Shown: in pieces, positions 1-6,642 of the stretch | How positions within the stretch are numbered: position 1 is the first letter of the stretch | Layout: each line of letters starts with the position of its first letter | Assembly: GCA_046261875.1 (NCBI GenBank) | Contig: JBHENW010000171.1 | Span: forward strand, 1 to 15,294 | From: JBHENW01 sp046261875 | Lineage (GTDB): Bacteria; Acidobacteriota; Thermoanaerobaculia; UBA5066; Gp7-AA6 | Reading direction: 5' to 3' | Length of the DNA stretch: 15,294 nucleotides | Position numbers and translations under genes: made by a program | Notes under the pieces: generated by a model | The model's database searches: none | What the model was told of the DNA's origin: nothing | Seen by the model: the letters and a program-made list of their open reading frames with translations, nothing else

Positions 1-530
1 GCGGTGAGATCTCCCCCGGTCCAGGCGACAAACGGGATTTTTCCCGACTTCATAGTGAAGTGCTCCCGCTCCGTGTTACCCGGCGTGACGTAATAGTCAA
101 AGTGCCACAGGAACCGAACGGTCGGCTTGCCCTTACTCGTCTCGAAGAAGATCCAGAGGTTGCCACTGTAGCCGTTGGGTCCGAAGGTCTCTCCGAAACA
201 GCCGTTGAAGGTGCCCGAGGTCCCTCGACCAACGTCGCGCGTTCGAGTCCAGGGGATAGGGGGGGACGTCACGAGATCCAGGAAGAGATCGGGTCCAGGC
301 GACCCGTCGGTGTCGAGCTCGGATCCCGTTGAGTGGAGAGCCTTGCCCCCCTGCTCCGACTGGGCGAGTACATACGCCTCCGCGCTGCAATCGGTGACCA
401 TGCCGGACGCCCCGGGCAGGGACATTCGAACTCGGTAGAGATCCTGTGCCCCCGCAGAGGCAGGCGTTGAGAGCAATAGCGCCAGTGCAGCGAGGGCCGT
501 GAAACCAGAGATGCGGCCGAAAATCTTCAT
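1..530 (-). CDS. Secreted protein of unknown family, partial (C-terminus beyond left edge)
   Basis: An open frame runs from an ATG at 528-530 to the window edge without a stop, giving 176 residues. The start is secure: a perfect AAGGAGG (538-544) lies 7 bases upstream. Residues 1-28 form a classical Sec signal peptide, with Lys2 and Arg6, a hydrophobic core rich in Ala and Leu (residues 10-20) and a likely cleavage site after PASA or PASAGA. The mature part has two cysteines (about residues 48 and 111) that could form a disulfide in the periplasm, a Gly/Thr/Asn-rich middle and an aromatic stretch (NLWIFFE, then FLWHFDYYVT) that looks like beta-strands. I do not recognise the family. GC over the gene is about 62%, dropping to 57-58% near the left edge, below its neighbours, so recent acquisition is possible. 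Coding by signal peptide plus ribosome binding site is well supported; function is unknown. Confidence 0.8.
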   Translation of the reverse strand, partial: MKIFGRISGFTALAALALLLSTPASAGAQDLYRVRMSLPGASGMVTDCSAEAYVLAQSEQGGKALHSTGSELDTDGSPGPDLFLDLVTSPPIPWTRTRDVGRGTSGTFNGCFGETFGPNGYSGNLWIFFETSKGKPTVRFLWHFDYYVTPGNTEREHFTMKSGKIPFVAWTGGDLT

Positions 531-572
531 CGGGGTTCCTCCTTCGGCCCAAACCTTGGCCGACGGAGTGCT

Positions 573-600
573 CGGCTGTGTCACGGAAGCGTCACAGCCG
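573..600. promoter_or_regulatory. Inverted repeat with helically phased direct repeats upstream of the secreted protein gene
   Basis: Arms CGGCTGTG (573-580) and CACAGCCG (593-600) form an 8-base inverted repeat around a 12-base centre. Overlapping it, GTCAC occurs twice (580-584 and 591-595), spaced 11 bases, one helical turn. It lies 43 bases upstream of the minus-strand ATG at 530, where an operator could sit. It could instead be a weak hairpin ending transcription of the RidA remnant, although no T-run follows. I see no convincing -10 box beside it. Confidence 0.3.
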
Positions 601-654
601 GTTCCTTGTTGCGTTCCGGGAAGGGACTTCTTGGACGGCTTGGCGGCAGTCTTT

Positions 655-783
655 TTAGAGCTCGACGATCACGGCCTCGGCCTCGATCTCCACGAGCATC
701 TCCGGCATCACCAGTGCCGAGACGGCGACGAGCGTCGCGGCGGGCCGGATTCGGCCTATTGACAGCGAGTCGAGGTGGTCCAT
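655..783 (-). pseudogene. RidA (YjgF/L-PSP) family C-terminal remnant
   Basis: A 42-residue frame from ATG 781-783 to TAA 655-657 ends in PEMLVEIEAEAVIVEL, preceded by RPAATLVAVSALV. This matches the last strand-helix segment of RidA-family enamine/imine deaminases, where PAR-T-V-V-L and VEIEA-AV are conserved, including the usually invariant Arg that binds the substrate carboxylate (here RPAAT, so shifted or lost). Full RidA proteins are about 125-130 residues and trimeric; the first 80-90 residues are absent. A TGA lies in frame just upstream of the ATG, and only about 60 bases, including a hairpin, separate the fragment from the rhomboid stop, so no missing part is hidden in another frame nearby. 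I read it as a deletion remnant. Translation of the short frame cannot be excluded, but it could not form a RidA active site. Confidence 0.65.
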
Positions 784-806
784 GCCCCGAGCGACTCAGA
801 GACTCT

Positions 807-840
807 CGGCCGCCGTTCGCGAAGCGAACGCCCGCGGCCG
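807..840 (-). terminator. Hairpin downstream of the speA-rhomboid unit
   Basis: Left arm CGGCCGC (807-813) plus CGTTCGC (814-820), loop GAA, right arm GCGAACG (824-830), a CCC bulge, then GCGGCCG (834-840). This gives a 14-base-pair GC-rich stem with a three-base bulge, starting 4 bases beyond the rhomboid stop codon. No T-tract follows on the minus strand, so it may end transcription with help from Rho, protect the 3' end, or be a dispersed palindromic repeat. Confidence 0.5.
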
Positions 841-844
841 AAAG

Positions 845-1609
845 TTAACGGCGGACCCGGTCGGGGTGCAGCACCTCCGCGCGCGTGCCCCGGGCGAAGA
901 GCTTGATGAGCACGACGCCCGCGATGAAGCCGCCGATGTGGGCCCCGTAGGCCACCCCGCCCGCCTGCGAGCCCGAGCCGAGCATCCCGAGGCCGCTGAT
1001 GAGCTGGAACGCGAACCAGAGCCCGATCGCCCAGATCGCCGGGACTTCCTGGACCATGCGGAAGATCAGCATGCGGACTTTCCGGCGGGGGTGGAGGACC
1101 ATGTAACCGCCGAGCACGCCCGAGATGGCGCCGGAGGCGCCGAGGGCCGGGATGTAGGGGTTCCCCTGGAAGATCGAGCTCGTCGCCACGTGCGCGAGAC
1201 CGGCGAGCACTCCGGTCGCGAGGTAGAAGATCAGATAACGGCCGTGCCCGAGCTCGTCCTCGATGTTGTCCCCGAAGATCCAGAGGTAAAGCATGTTGCC
1301 GAAGAGGTGCGCCAGCCCTCCATGCATGAACATGGAGGTCAGCAGGGTCAGGTACACCGGGATCGGTGTGGGCTCGAGCTGGAACTCTCCGACCGCGTCC
1401 CCGCTGACCGGATCCCGCACGAGGACCCGCTCCGCCACGTCCCGTCCGGTCACGATTTCCGCCGGGACGGTCGAAAACGCGTACGTGAAGCGCTCGTTGG
1501 TCCCGAGCCCCTGGAGGAAGACGAACACCCCGACGTTGGCCGCGATGAGGAGCCAGGTGAAGTACGGGGTCCGGACCCGGCCGGTGTTGTCGTCGCCGAT
1601 GGGGATCAT
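845..1609 (-). CDS. Rhomboid-family intramembrane serine protease
   Basis: The 254-residue protein cleaves substrates inside the inner membrane using a Ser-His dyad. The catalytic serine is Ser159 in GASGAISG, the histidine is His224 in AYGAHIGGF, and the HxxxxHxxxN motif of helix 2 is present (His96, His101, Asn105 in MHGGLAHLFGN). About six hydrophobic segments are visible: residues 17-33, 85-112, 122-145, 152-172, 188-210 and 215-237. Between helix 1 and helix 2 lies a long loop (about 35-83), as in bacterial rhomboids with an extended L1 region. The start is supported by AGGAGG (1614-1619) 4 bases upstream. It follows speA on the same strand with a 36-base gap, so the two are probably cotranscribed, although no functional link is evident. 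Substrates cannot be predicted. Family assignment is secure because all catalytic residues are present. Confidence 0.94.
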   Translation of the reverse strand: MIPIGDDNTGRVRTPYFTWLLIAANVGVFVFLQGLGTNERFTYAFSTVPAEIVTGRDVAERVLVRDPVSGDAVGEFQLEPTPIPVYLTLLTSMFMHGGLAHLFGNMLYLWIFGDNIEDELGHGRYLIFYLATGVLAGLAHVATSSIFQGNPYIPALGASGAISGVLGGYMVLHPRRKVRMLIFRMVQEVPAIWAIGLWFAFQLISGLGMLGSGSQAGGVAYGAHIGGFIAGVVLIKLFARGTRAEVLHPDRVRR

Positions 1610-1645
1610 GCGTCCTCCTGAGGCCGGCGCCCGCGGCTCAAACTC

Positions 1646-3589
1646 TTAGCGCTCGAGGTAGGTGTACCGGGGAAAGACGGCTTCGAACTCGCGGTAGATC
1701 GCCTGGATCTCGTCCTTCTTGACGGGGCGGTTGGCCACGCGCCGGAGCTGCCGCGAGATCGAGTCGAGGATCTGGGTGCGGTCGTAGTTCATGTACTCCA
1801 GGACGCGCTCGCAGGACTCGCCGGGCAGGACGTCCTCCACGCGGGAGCGCCCGTCTTTGTCCACGGTCACCAGGACCTCGTGCGCTTCGCCGAAGAGGTT
1901 GTGCAGGTCCCCGAGGACATCCTGATAGGCCCCGGTCAGGCAGAACGCGAGGTAATACGGATCCTCCTCCTGGTACCGATGGAGCGGCAGCGTCTCCTTG
2001 ATGTCCCGCAGGTCGATGAACTTCTCGATGCGTCCATCGGAGTCGCACGTGATGTCCGCCAGCGTGCCGAACTCCGTCGGCCGCTCGTTCAGCCTGTGGA
2101 TGGGAAGGATCGGGAAGAGCTGGTCGATCGCCCAGGAGTCGGGAAGCGACTGGAAGACGGAGAAGTTTACGACGTACTTGTCGGCCAGCATCGTCTCCAT
2201 GTCCTCGAACTCTTCCGGGATTTCCTTCAGCGTCTTCAGGTCCCTGTGGATCCGCTCGCAGATGTTCCAGAAGAGGATCTCGCCCTTCGCGCGGTCCTCC
2301 AGCGAGAGGTGGCCGAGGTTGAAGAGCGTGAAGAGCTCTTCCTTGTACTGCAGCGCGTCGTGGTAGCTCTCGCGCATGTTCTTGGCGTTGACGGTGTCCT
2401 GGATGCCGCCGAGCTCTTGGAGGACCGGGGGGTCGGTCGCGGAGACCTTGACGCGGCGGCCCTGATCGATCCGGTCGGCCACGTCGAGCACGTTGGCGAC
2501 GAGGACCGAGTGATACGCCGTGACCGCCCGGCCCGACTCCGTGACCAGGATCGGCGGCGGGACTTTCTCCTCCTCGCAGATCCCTTTGATCGTGTACACG
2601 ACGTCGTTGGCGTACTCCTGGACGGAATAGTTCATCGAGGACTCGAAGGCGGTCTTCGACCCGTCGTAATCGACTCCGAGGCCGCCGCCGAGGTTGAGGT
2701 ACTGGATCGCCACTCCGGCCGACCGCAGCTCCGCATAGACGCGGCCGGCCTCCCGGATGGCGACCTTGATCTTGCGGATGTCGGTGATCTGGGAGCCGAT
2801 GTGGAAGTGGAGCATCACGAGGGAGTCGAGCATCCGTTTGGACTTGAGGATCTTGACCGCCTCGAGCATCTCCGGGGTCGTCAGACCGAACTTGGCGGCT
2901 TCGCCCCCCGACTTGGCCCACTTGCCCGACCCGCGCGCATAGAGCTTGGCGCGCATGCCGAGCAAGGGCTTGACGCCGCGCATCTTGGCGACCGCGAGGA
3001 TCCGGTCGAGCTCGGAGACCTTCTCGAGCACGAGGACGACTTTCTTCTTCATCCGGACGCCGTTCAACGCCATGCGGATGAACGCCTCGTCCTTGTAGCC
3101 GTTGCACGTTACCAGCGACTCCGGGGGGAGATCCGCAGCGAGCGCGGCCAGCAGCTCCGGCTTCGAGCCCGCCTCGAGCCCATAGTTGTGCTGGCGCCCC
3201 GCTTCGATCACCTGTTCGACGACGACCCGCTTCTGGTTGACCTTGATGGGGAAGACGCCGCGGTAGACGTTGCCGTATCCGAACTCGCCGATCGCTCGGG
3301 CGAAGGCTTCGTTCAAGTTCCGGACGGAGGAGGAGAGGATTTGCGGGAACCGGATCACCATCGGCGCCGTGATGCCGCGCAGCGCGACCTCGTCCACGAT
3401 GTGCTTGAGCGAGACCTCCCGCCCCGGCTCTCGCGTCGGGCGCACGGCCAGGTCCCCCTCCTCGTTGACGTGGAAGAATCCCTTACCCCAGTTGGGGATG
3501 CCGTAGAGGGCCGCCGCTTCCTCGAAGCGGTCGAAGGGACGGGGGCGTTGCGACGCGGCCGTCCGGCGCACGGGTTTCGGACTCGCCAT
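1646..3589 (-). CDS. speA: Biosynthetic arginine decarboxylase (SpeA type)
   Basis: The 647-residue protein is a PLP-dependent fold III decarboxylase converting L-arginine to agmatine and CO2, the first step of the agmatine route to putrescine and spermidine. The length matches SpeA (about 630-660). The PLP lysine is Lys116 in VFPIKVNQ; His263 lies in FHIGSQI, the phosphate-binding glycines in LNLGGGLGVDYDGS (about 298-311), a conserved ESGRAV at 351-356, and the catalytic Cys515 in TCDSDG. The N-terminal signature YGIPNWG (29-35) is also typical of SpeA and separates it from ornithine or diaminopimelate decarboxylases. The ATG has only a weak AGGA about 9 bases upstream, but homology supports it. 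It is the first gene of a two-gene unit with the rhomboid gene and diverges from a small ORF. No agmatinase or agmatine deiminase gene is in the window. Confidence 0.96.
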   Translation of the reverse strand: MASPKPVRRTAASQRPRPFDRFEEAAALYGIPNWGKGFFHVNEEGDLAVRPTREPGREVSLKHIVDEVALRGITAPMVIRFPQILSSSVRNLNEAFARAIGEFGYGNVYRGVFPIKVNQKRVVVEQVIEAGRQHNYGLEAGSKPELLAALAADLPPESLVTCNGYKDEAFIRMALNGVRMKKKVVLVLEKVSELDRILAVAKMRGVKPLLGMRAKLYARGSGKWAKSGGEAAKFGLTTPEMLEAVKILKSKRMLDSLVMLHFHIGSQITDIRKIKVAIREAGRVYAELRSAGVAIQYLNLGGGLGVDYDGSKTAFESSMNYSVQEYANDVVYTIKGICEEEKVPPPILVTESGRAVTAYHSVLVANVLDVADRIDQGRRVKVSATDPPVLQELGGIQDTVNAKNMRESYHDALQYKEELFTLFNLGHLSLEDRAKGEILFWNICERIHRDLKTLKEIPEEFEDMETMLADKYVVNFSVFQSLPDSWAIDQLFPILPIHRLNERPTEFGTLADITCDSDGRIEKFIDLRDIKETLPLHRYQEEDPYYLAFCLTGAYQDVLGDLHNLFGEAHEVLVTVDKDGRSRVEDVLPGESCERVLEYMNYDRTQILDSISRQLRRVANRPVKKDEIQAIYREFEAVFPRYTYLER

Positions 3590-3633
3590 ATCTCAAGAAT
3601 CCTAACAGGCACGGAGGATGCACCAGAGACTGC

Positions 3634-3639
3634 AGGAGG
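3634..3639 (+). promoter_or_regulatory. Ribosome binding site of the small charged ORF
   Basis: AGGAGG with a 5-base spacer to the ATG at 3645. The in-frame ATG further upstream (3618) has GGAGG directly abutting it with no spacer, so 3645 is the better start. Confidence 0.5.
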
Positions 3640-3644
3640 AATCG

Positions 3645-3869
3645 ATGGCGAGAGACGAGATCGCAGGACGCTTGAAGCGGGGCGGCGGCTCGAAGGCCGA
3701 CATCCCCACCGGCGAGGAGATGACGGAAGAGCGCGTGCGCGACGGCGAGAGCGCGCCGGGACGCGCGGGAGGCACTGGTCGGATCGTGCGCCCGGAAGAA
3801 GAAGAGGTTCCCCGCAAGACTCCTGGCCCGCACACCAACGAAAAGCAGCGAGACGGCGGAGGAATGTAG
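3645..3869 (+). CDS. Small hydrophilic protein, unknown function
   Basis: A 74-residue frame starts with MARDEIAGRLKRGGG and is very rich in Arg, Glu, Gly, Lys and Pro, with an acidic-basic middle (EEEEVPRK) and no hydrophobic segment, so it is probably cytosolic and largely disordered. The strongest evidence for coding is the ribosome binding site AGGAGG at ideal distance. It diverges from speA with a 55-base spacer that must hold both promoters. A strong imperfect palindrome begins 38 bases after its stop. Composition alone does not separate it from a chance frame in GC-rich DNA, and I recognise no family, so confidence is moderate. Confidence 0.5.
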   Translation: MARDEIAGRLKRGGGSKADIPTGEEMTEERVRDGESAPGRAGGTGRIVRPEEEEVPRKTPGPHTNEKQRDGGGM

Positions 3870-3906
3870 TCCGGGAGCATCTCGCGAGCCCACGCCAAGC
3901 CCTCGC

Positions 3907-3944
3907 GGCGCGAGGAGTCTCCGTCCTCGGAGGAGCCTCGCGCC
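3907..3944. repeat. Large imperfect palindrome (hairpin) after the small ORF
   Basis: Arms GGCGCGAGGAGTCTCCG (3907-3923) and CGGAGGAGCCTCGCGCC (3928-3944) pair at 14 of 17 positions around a four-base TCCT loop, with a central three-base mismatch. An alternative smaller hairpin, CCTCGC-GGC-GCGAGG (3901-3915), overlaps its left arm, so the two structures exclude each other. No T-run follows on the plus strand. The remaining bases to 4047 show only loose GAGCG-type runs and no gene. Confidence 0.5.
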
Positions 3945-4047
3945 ACGGGAGCGTGAGTGAGCGAGGGACCAGGCGAGCGGTCGAGCGTGATCCGCGAGCC
4001 GCGCGCCGGTGCCGGAGGCAGATCCCGAGCGAACGAGAGCGACGGGT

Positions 4048-4076
4048 AAAAAAAGAGCCGCGGCGCGCGCGGCTCT
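4048..4076 (-). terminator. Intrinsic terminator of the M20-mscS-csbD unit
   Basis: Read on the minus strand, a perfect 9-base-pair stem AGAGCCGCG/CGCGGCTCT with a 5-base loop is followed by seven T residues (4048-4054 as A on the plus strand; one A is shared with the stem). It lies 20 bases after the csbD stop codon. This is a textbook Rho-independent terminator. Confidence 0.88.
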
Positions 4077-4095
4077 CTCCGTTCGGGTCCGGAGC

Positions 4096-4299
4096 TCAGC
4101 GCTTGATGTCTTCCCCGAGGTCCTCGATCGCCTCGCCGATCTTGCGCTTGGTCTTGCCGAACGCCTCCTGGCTCTCGCCGGACGCCTGATCGAGCTCTCC
4201 TTCTTTTTCGAGCCTTTCGTTGCCGACGAGCGCACCGGCCGATTCCTTCACGTGCCCCTTGATGTCGCGCGCCTTCCCTTCGACTTCATCACGATTCAT
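4096..4299 (-). CDS. CsbD-like stress-response protein
   Basis: The 67-residue, highly charged protein begins MNRDEVEGKARDIKGHVKES, with the N--V-GK-K---G--KE pattern of CsbD family members, which are general-stress proteins (sigma-B regulated in Bacillus; YjbJ in E. coli) of unknown biochemical role. The Lys/Glu-rich helical pattern continues to the end, and the length is typical (60-70). It starts 4 bases after the mscS stop, and its Shine-Dalgarno sequence contains that stop, so translation is probably coupled. A strong terminator follows. Placement behind a mechanosensitive channel gene suggests a role in osmotic or envelope stress, which is inference. Confidence 0.88.
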   Translation of the reverse strand: MNRDEVEGKARDIKGHVKESAGALVGNERLEKEGELDQASGESQEAFGKTKRKIGEAIEDLGEDIKR

Positions 4300-4303
4300 G
4301 GCG

Positions 4304-4311
4304 TCACCTCC
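4304..4311 (-). promoter_or_regulatory. Perfect Shine-Dalgarno of csbD overlapping the mscS stop
   Basis: GGAGGTGA is fully complementary to the 3' end of 16S rRNA and sits 4 bases before the csbD ATG. Its last three bases are the TGA stop of mscS. Ribosomes finishing mscS are therefore placed on the next start, and the optimal sequence predicts strong csbD translation. Confidence 0.75.
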
Positions 4312-5233
4312 CCGTCGGATGAGGTGCAGATTCCGTGCCGCCGGCCCGGGCCGCGTCGGGCGGTCGTCCCGCCGCCACCAGCTCTTCCAGGCCGGCCGCG
4401 CTCCGGATGTGCAGGTCCCGCTGCGGGAACGGCAGATCGATACCCCTCGCGGCGAGCGTCTCGTGGACGCGAAAGCGCAGCTCGCTCTCGAGGGAGCGGG
4501 GGCGATGGACCATTTCCGAAGTCCAGCAGAGCAGCGTGAAGTCGAGAGTGGACTCTCCGAATCCCGAGAACCAGACGCTCGGCGCGGGAGTCTTCAGAAT
4601 GGCGTCCATCCCGCGGGCCGCTTCCAGGAGAGCCTCCTCCACCCGGCGGGGATCGCTCCCGTAGGCCACGCCGACGGGGATCCGGACGCGCATCTCGGCG
4701 CTGCGGAACGTCCAGTTGTGGATCGTGTCGGAGATCAGGTTCGCATTGGGGACGATGAGATGGACGTCGTCGTTGGTCCGGACGATCGTGGCCCGGGCCC
4801 GGATCTCGACGACCTCACCGACCGCGTCGCCGACGACGATCCGGTCGCCGACCTTCACGGAACGGTCGATGAGCAGCACGAGGCCGGCGGCGAAGTTCTT
4901 CACGAGGTCCTGGAGCCCGAAGCCCAGCCCGACCCCGAGCGCGCCGCCGAAAACCGCCAGGCTCTGGGTCGGCACGCCGAGCGACTGCACGGCGATGAGC
5001 GCTCCGAGCACCAGGATCACGTAACCGATCACCCGCCCGAGCGCGTAGCGCACGCCCGGATCGAGGCGCGTCCGGGCAAGGAGGCGGTCCGCGATCACCC
5101 GCCGCGCGAACCGGGCGAGGATCCAGCTTCCGAGCAGGATCCCCAGGCTGACGAGGACGCTCGATACCGTGACGTCCGTCTCGCCAATCGCGAAGAGCCG
5201 GCGGCTCAGAAAGTCCTCGAGGGTCGCCGGCAT
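4304..5233 (-). CDS. Small-conductance mechanosensitive channel (MscS family)
   Basis: The 309-residue inner-membrane protein should form a heptameric channel that opens under membrane tension and releases solutes on hypo-osmotic shock. Three membrane segments are visible at about 20-44, 65-86 and 91-123. The third has the pore-lining Gly/Ala pattern (FGGALGVGLGFGLQDLVKNF, 95-114), followed by LIDRSVKVGDRIVVGD, the start of the beta domain. The cytoplasmic part holds the VPNANLISDTIHNWT signature and ends in an Ala/Pro-rich tail. Length and layout match the short MscS type (E. coli MscS is 286 residues). It begins 4 bases after the upstream amidohydrolase stop and is followed 4 bases later by the csbD start, so it is the middle gene of a three-gene unit. 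Its own ribosome binding site is weak, which suggests coupling to the upstream gene. Confidence 0.94.
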   Translation of the reverse strand: MPATLEDFLSRRLFAIGETDVTVSSVLVSLGILLGSWILARFARRVIADRLLARTRLDPGVRYALGRVIGYVILVLGALIAVQSLGVPTQSLAVFGGALGVGLGFGLQDLVKNFAAGLVLLIDRSVKVGDRIVVGDAVGEVVEIRARATIVRTNDDVHLIVPNANLISDTIHNWTFRSAEMRVRIPVGVAYGSDPRRVEEALLEAARGMDAILKTPAPSVWFSGFGESTLDFTLLCWTSEMVHRPRSLESELRFRVHETLAARGIDLPFPQRDLHIRSAAGLEELVAAGRPPDAARAGGTESAPHPTGR

Positions 5234-5237
5234 CGGG

Positions 5238-6563
5238 TCAGGGCTTTCCGAGCAGCTCCAGCGCCGCGAGGGTCATCGTTGAGACGCCCGTGCGCAGGGT
5301 GCGCTCGCGGTCCGGAGCGAAGAGGGGTGAATGGAGCGAAGGGAGCGACGTGCCCGCCGCCTTCGCGGCCTCGTATTTCTTCGGCTCGACGGCGCCGACC
5401 CAGAAGATCGTGGCCGGCACTCCCGCGCGGCCGTACTCGGAGAAGTCCTCGCCGCCCATCACCGGGGTGCCCTCCTGCACGTTCTCTGCCCCGAGGGCCC
5501 GGCCGAGCGCCGCCGCGAGGCGCCGCGTCAGCGCGGGCTCGTTGAGCGTCGCCGGCGTTCCCTCCGTCACCTTGACCTCCGGCGGCTTCGGCGCCCCGGC
5601 GGCGGCGGCCTCGGCTTTGGCGATCCGCTCGATCGCGGCGAGCAGGCGCTTGCGCACTTCGTCCTTGTACGAGCGGACCGTGAGCTGGAGCTTCACCTCG
5701 TCCGGAATGATGTTGTGCTTGGTGCCGCCGTGGATCGAGCCCACGGTCACCACCGCCGGGTCGAGCGGGTTGTTCTCGCGTCCGACGATCGTCTGGAGAG
5801 CGACGATCGTCCGGGCGGCGATGACGATCGGATCCACGGTCGTGTGCGGGTAGGCGCCGTGCCCGCCCTTGCCGAAGATCGTGACGTCCACCGCGTCCAC
5901 ATTGGCCAGCGCGTAACCGGGAACGTACAGGACCCTGCCGGAAGGGGAGTCGGCGTTGTCGTGGATCGCGAAGGCAAAATCCGGTTTCGGGAAGCGCGTA
6001 AAGAGGCCGTCCTTCAGCATGGTGAGCGCGCCGGCGCCGCCTTCCTCCGCGGGCTGTCCGACCATCATGAGCGTGCCGCGCCAGCGGTCCTTCGCTCCGG
6101 CGAGCAGAGTCGCGGCGCCGATCCAGGAGGTCATGTGGACGTCGTGCCCGCAGGCGTGCATGACCGGCACCGTGTCGCCCGCGGCATTGACGGCCGTCGC
6201 TTTGCTCGCGTAGGGCACGCCCGTTTTCTCTTCGACGGGCAGGCCGTCGAGATCCGTCCGCAGCATCACCGTCGGGCCGCTGCCGTTGCGCAGGAGGCCG
6301 ACGACGCCATGCCCGCCGACTCCCGAAGCGACCTCGAAGCCCAGGGCTTTGAGGCGCGCGGCCATCTTCGCCGCGGTCTTCTCTTCCTGTTTCGAAAGCT
6401 CCGGGTTGCGGTGCAAGTCCATGTACAGCGCTTCGAGGTCGGGATAGATCCGGTCGAGCCCGGAGAGGGCCGTCGCGGCGGCCGCGCGCGTCTGTGCGCT
6501 CGCGCCGGCCGCCGCGAGGATCATCAGCGCGGTCGCCGCCAGGTTGCGATGGAGTCGTTGCAT
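5238..6563 (-). CDS. Secreted M20 family metallo-amidohydrolase
   Basis: The 441-residue protein belongs to the M20D amidohydrolase group (hippurate hydrolase, N-acyl-amino-acid and IAA-amino-acid hydrolases), which cleave amide bonds with two metal ions. Metal and catalytic residues visible are Cys138 and His140 in HACGHDVH, Glu173-Glu174 in QPAEEGGAG, His201 in AIHDNA and His411 in LHSPLF; the lid-domain GKGGHGAYPH and GGTKHNIIPDE motifs are present. Residues 1-23 are a Sec signal peptide ending ASA-Q, so it acts in the periplasm or outside. I chose ATG 6563 over the in-frame GTG at 6587 because GGAGGAG (6573-6579) lies 9 bases before the ATG and because the signal peptide then begins directly. 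It leads the unit with mscS and csbD and diverges from the ampG-like gene, so a role on cell-wall-derived amides is possible but unproven. Confidence 0.93.
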   Translation of the reverse strand: MQRLHRNLAATALMILAAAGASAQTRAAAATALSGLDRIYPDLEALYMDLHRNPELSKQEEKTAAKMAARLKALGFEVASGVGGHGVVGLLRNGSGPTVMLRTDLDGLPVEEKTGVPYASKATAVNAAGDTVPVMHACGHDVHMTSWIGAATLLAGAKDRWRGTLMMVGQPAEEGGAGALTMLKDGLFTRFPKPDFAFAIHDNADSPSGRVLYVPGYALANVDAVDVTIFGKGGHGAYPHTTVDPIVIAARTIVALQTIVGRENNPLDPAVVTVGSIHGGTKHNIIPDEVKLQLTVRSYKDEVRKRLLAAIERIAKAEAAAAGAPKPPEVKVTEGTPATLNEPALTRRLAAALGRALGAENVQEGTPVMGGEDFSEYGRAGVPATIFWVGAVEPKKYEAAKAAGTSLPSLHSPLFAPDRERTLRTGVSTMTLAALELLGKP

Positions 6564-6572
6564 CTTTCGGGT

Positions 6573-6579
6573 CTCCTCC
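6573..6579 (-). promoter_or_regulatory. Ribosome binding site deciding the amidohydrolase start
   Basis: GGAGGAG with a 9-base spacer to the ATG at 6561-6563. The alternative GTG at 6585-6587 lies upstream of this site and has no comparable sequence before it. Confidence 0.65.
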
Positions 6580-6596
6580 ACGGACACGAGAGCAGA

Positions 6597-6615
6597 CGCC
6601 GCGCGGCGGTGTCAA
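6597..6615 (-). promoter_or_regulatory. Divergent control region: TTGACA box and 12-base palindrome
   Basis: In the 79-base spacer between the amidohydrolase ATG and the permease GTG, the minus strand carries a perfect TTGACA (6610-6615), 47 bases before the amidohydrolase start. One base downstream lies the perfect palindrome CGCCGCGCGGCG (6597-6608), inside the spacer where a repressor could block a promoter. The -10 region 17 bases on (CTCTCG) is poor, so the promoter assignment is tentative. No clear plus-strand promoter is visible. Confidence 0.35.
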
Positions 6616-6642
6616 GGCGGCCGTCTGTGCGACACTTCCGGC

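Noticed and set aside
133..552. Minus-strand 139-codon frame at the left edge
   Set aside because: It is out of frame with the signal-peptide-bearing protein, which has the better ribosome binding site; the translation is Arg-rich and featureless.
1638..3107. Minus-strand open frame of 489 codons overlapping speA
   Set aside because: It is a frame shadow inside speA; the in-frame SpeA protein has all conserved motifs.
1880..4189. Long plus-strand open frame of 769 codons
   Set aside because: It is antisense to speA and runs on through the spacer into csbD. The translation is a low-complexity Arg/Asp/Glu/Leu mix typical of GC-rich shadow frames, with no family motif.
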